A DNA stretch of 64,000 nt from NCBI RefSeq assembly GCF_004343775.1, contig NZ_PTXL01000002.1:868001-932000 (forward strand), written 5' to 3'. Shown here one piece after another: positions 63,887 through 64,000 of this stretch. The first letter of the stretch is position 1, and each line of letters begins with the position of its first letter. Made by a program: the position numbers and the translations under genes. The stretch is from Burkholderia sp. SRS-46 (GTDB taxonomy: Bacteria > Pseudomonadota > Gammaproteobacteria > Burkholderiales > Burkholderiaceae). Below the pieces are notes generated by a model. That model worked only from the letters and a program-made list of their open reading frames with translations. It had not been told where the DNA came from and did not search any database.

Positions 63887-64000
63887 TCAGAACAGTTGGC
63901 CGCTCGTCATCATCAGATGCTCGACGATCGGACCGAGCGCGAGCGCGGGCAGGAACGTGAGGCCGCCGACGACGAGGATCACGAAGATCAGCAGGCCGGC
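63887..64000 (-). CDS. kdpA: KdpA, C-terminal 37 residues (gene continues off the right edge)
   Basis: Only the last 37 codons are inside the window. The sequence [20 protein letters not shown], then GPIVEHLMM, matches the KdpA C-terminal helix and its FLPALALGP[IV]VEHL motif. KdpA is the K+ selective channel-like subunit. The rest of the gene, and any kdpF, lie beyond 64000. Confidence 0.9.
   Translation of the reverse strand, partial: AGLLIFVILVVGGLTFLPALALGPIVEHLMMTSGQLF

Overview
The window looks like part of a Burkholderia (cepacia-complex-like) replicon. GC content is very high, codon use is strongly GC3-biased, and the gene set is typical of that group: PHA depolymerase, cus copper efflux, kdp potassium pump, a PilZ-regulated polysaccharide operon, and many LysR/AraC/MarR/GntR regulators each beside its target. 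I saw no rRNA, tRNA, CRISPR array or insertion sequence. The assignment is inferred from gene content and composition, not from a database search.

Layout, left to right. 1-2.6 kb: a 2,4-dienoyl-CoA reductase gene (its 3' end lies off the left edge) divergent from an AraC regulator. 2.5-8.8 kb: two paralogous MarR regulators and a LysR regulator around an EmrAB-OprM-type drug efflux operon; three similar palindromic sites lie at the promoters of this block. 8.8-13.4 kb: a 0.9 kb gap, a dicarboxylate symporter with its GntR regulator, an acetyltransferase, a glutathione transferase and a small peptidoglycan-hydrolase-like protein. 13.4-20.7 kb: an operon with a hairpin-rich leader encoding a membrane-fusion protein, a six-hairpin glycosidase-like protein, a GT2 synthase with an intact C-terminal PilZ domain and an outer-membrane channel; together they look like a c-di-GMP-controlled glycan synthesis and export machine. 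20.9-22.3 kb: a 61-residue peptide with a double-glycine leader, a secreted NucA-type nuclease and a small overlapping gene. 22.6-29.4 kb: an EF-G paralogue, a cyclase/AAA/TPR signalling protein and an orphan LivK-type binding protein. 29.7-37.9 kb: an MHS transporter, a crotonase, a Vgb-like propeller, small membrane and lipoproteins, a broken alpha/beta hydrolase, a TPR protein and a SAM methyltransferase.

38.0-40.8 kb holds the most unusual module: a cyclic-nucleotide-binding protein with a FliG-C-like C-terminal domain, followed by MotA-like and MotB-like stator genes, with no flagellar gene in the window. 40.8-48.3 kb: an AT-richer gap, a patatin-like lipase with inserted membrane helices, a three-gene secreted/lipoprotein/lytic-transglycosylase operon, a glutathione transferase, and phaZ behind a good sigma-54 promoter match. 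48.3-55.2 kb: a copper/silver efflux operon (Met/Cys-rich peptide, cusC, cusB, cusA, cusF). 55.2-58.3 kb: a HisJQMP-type amino-acid ABC transporter. 58.5-64 kb: kdp genes transcribed leftward in the unusual order A-C-B-D-E, with a KdpD that lacks the normal N-terminal sensor region; kdpA runs off the right edge.
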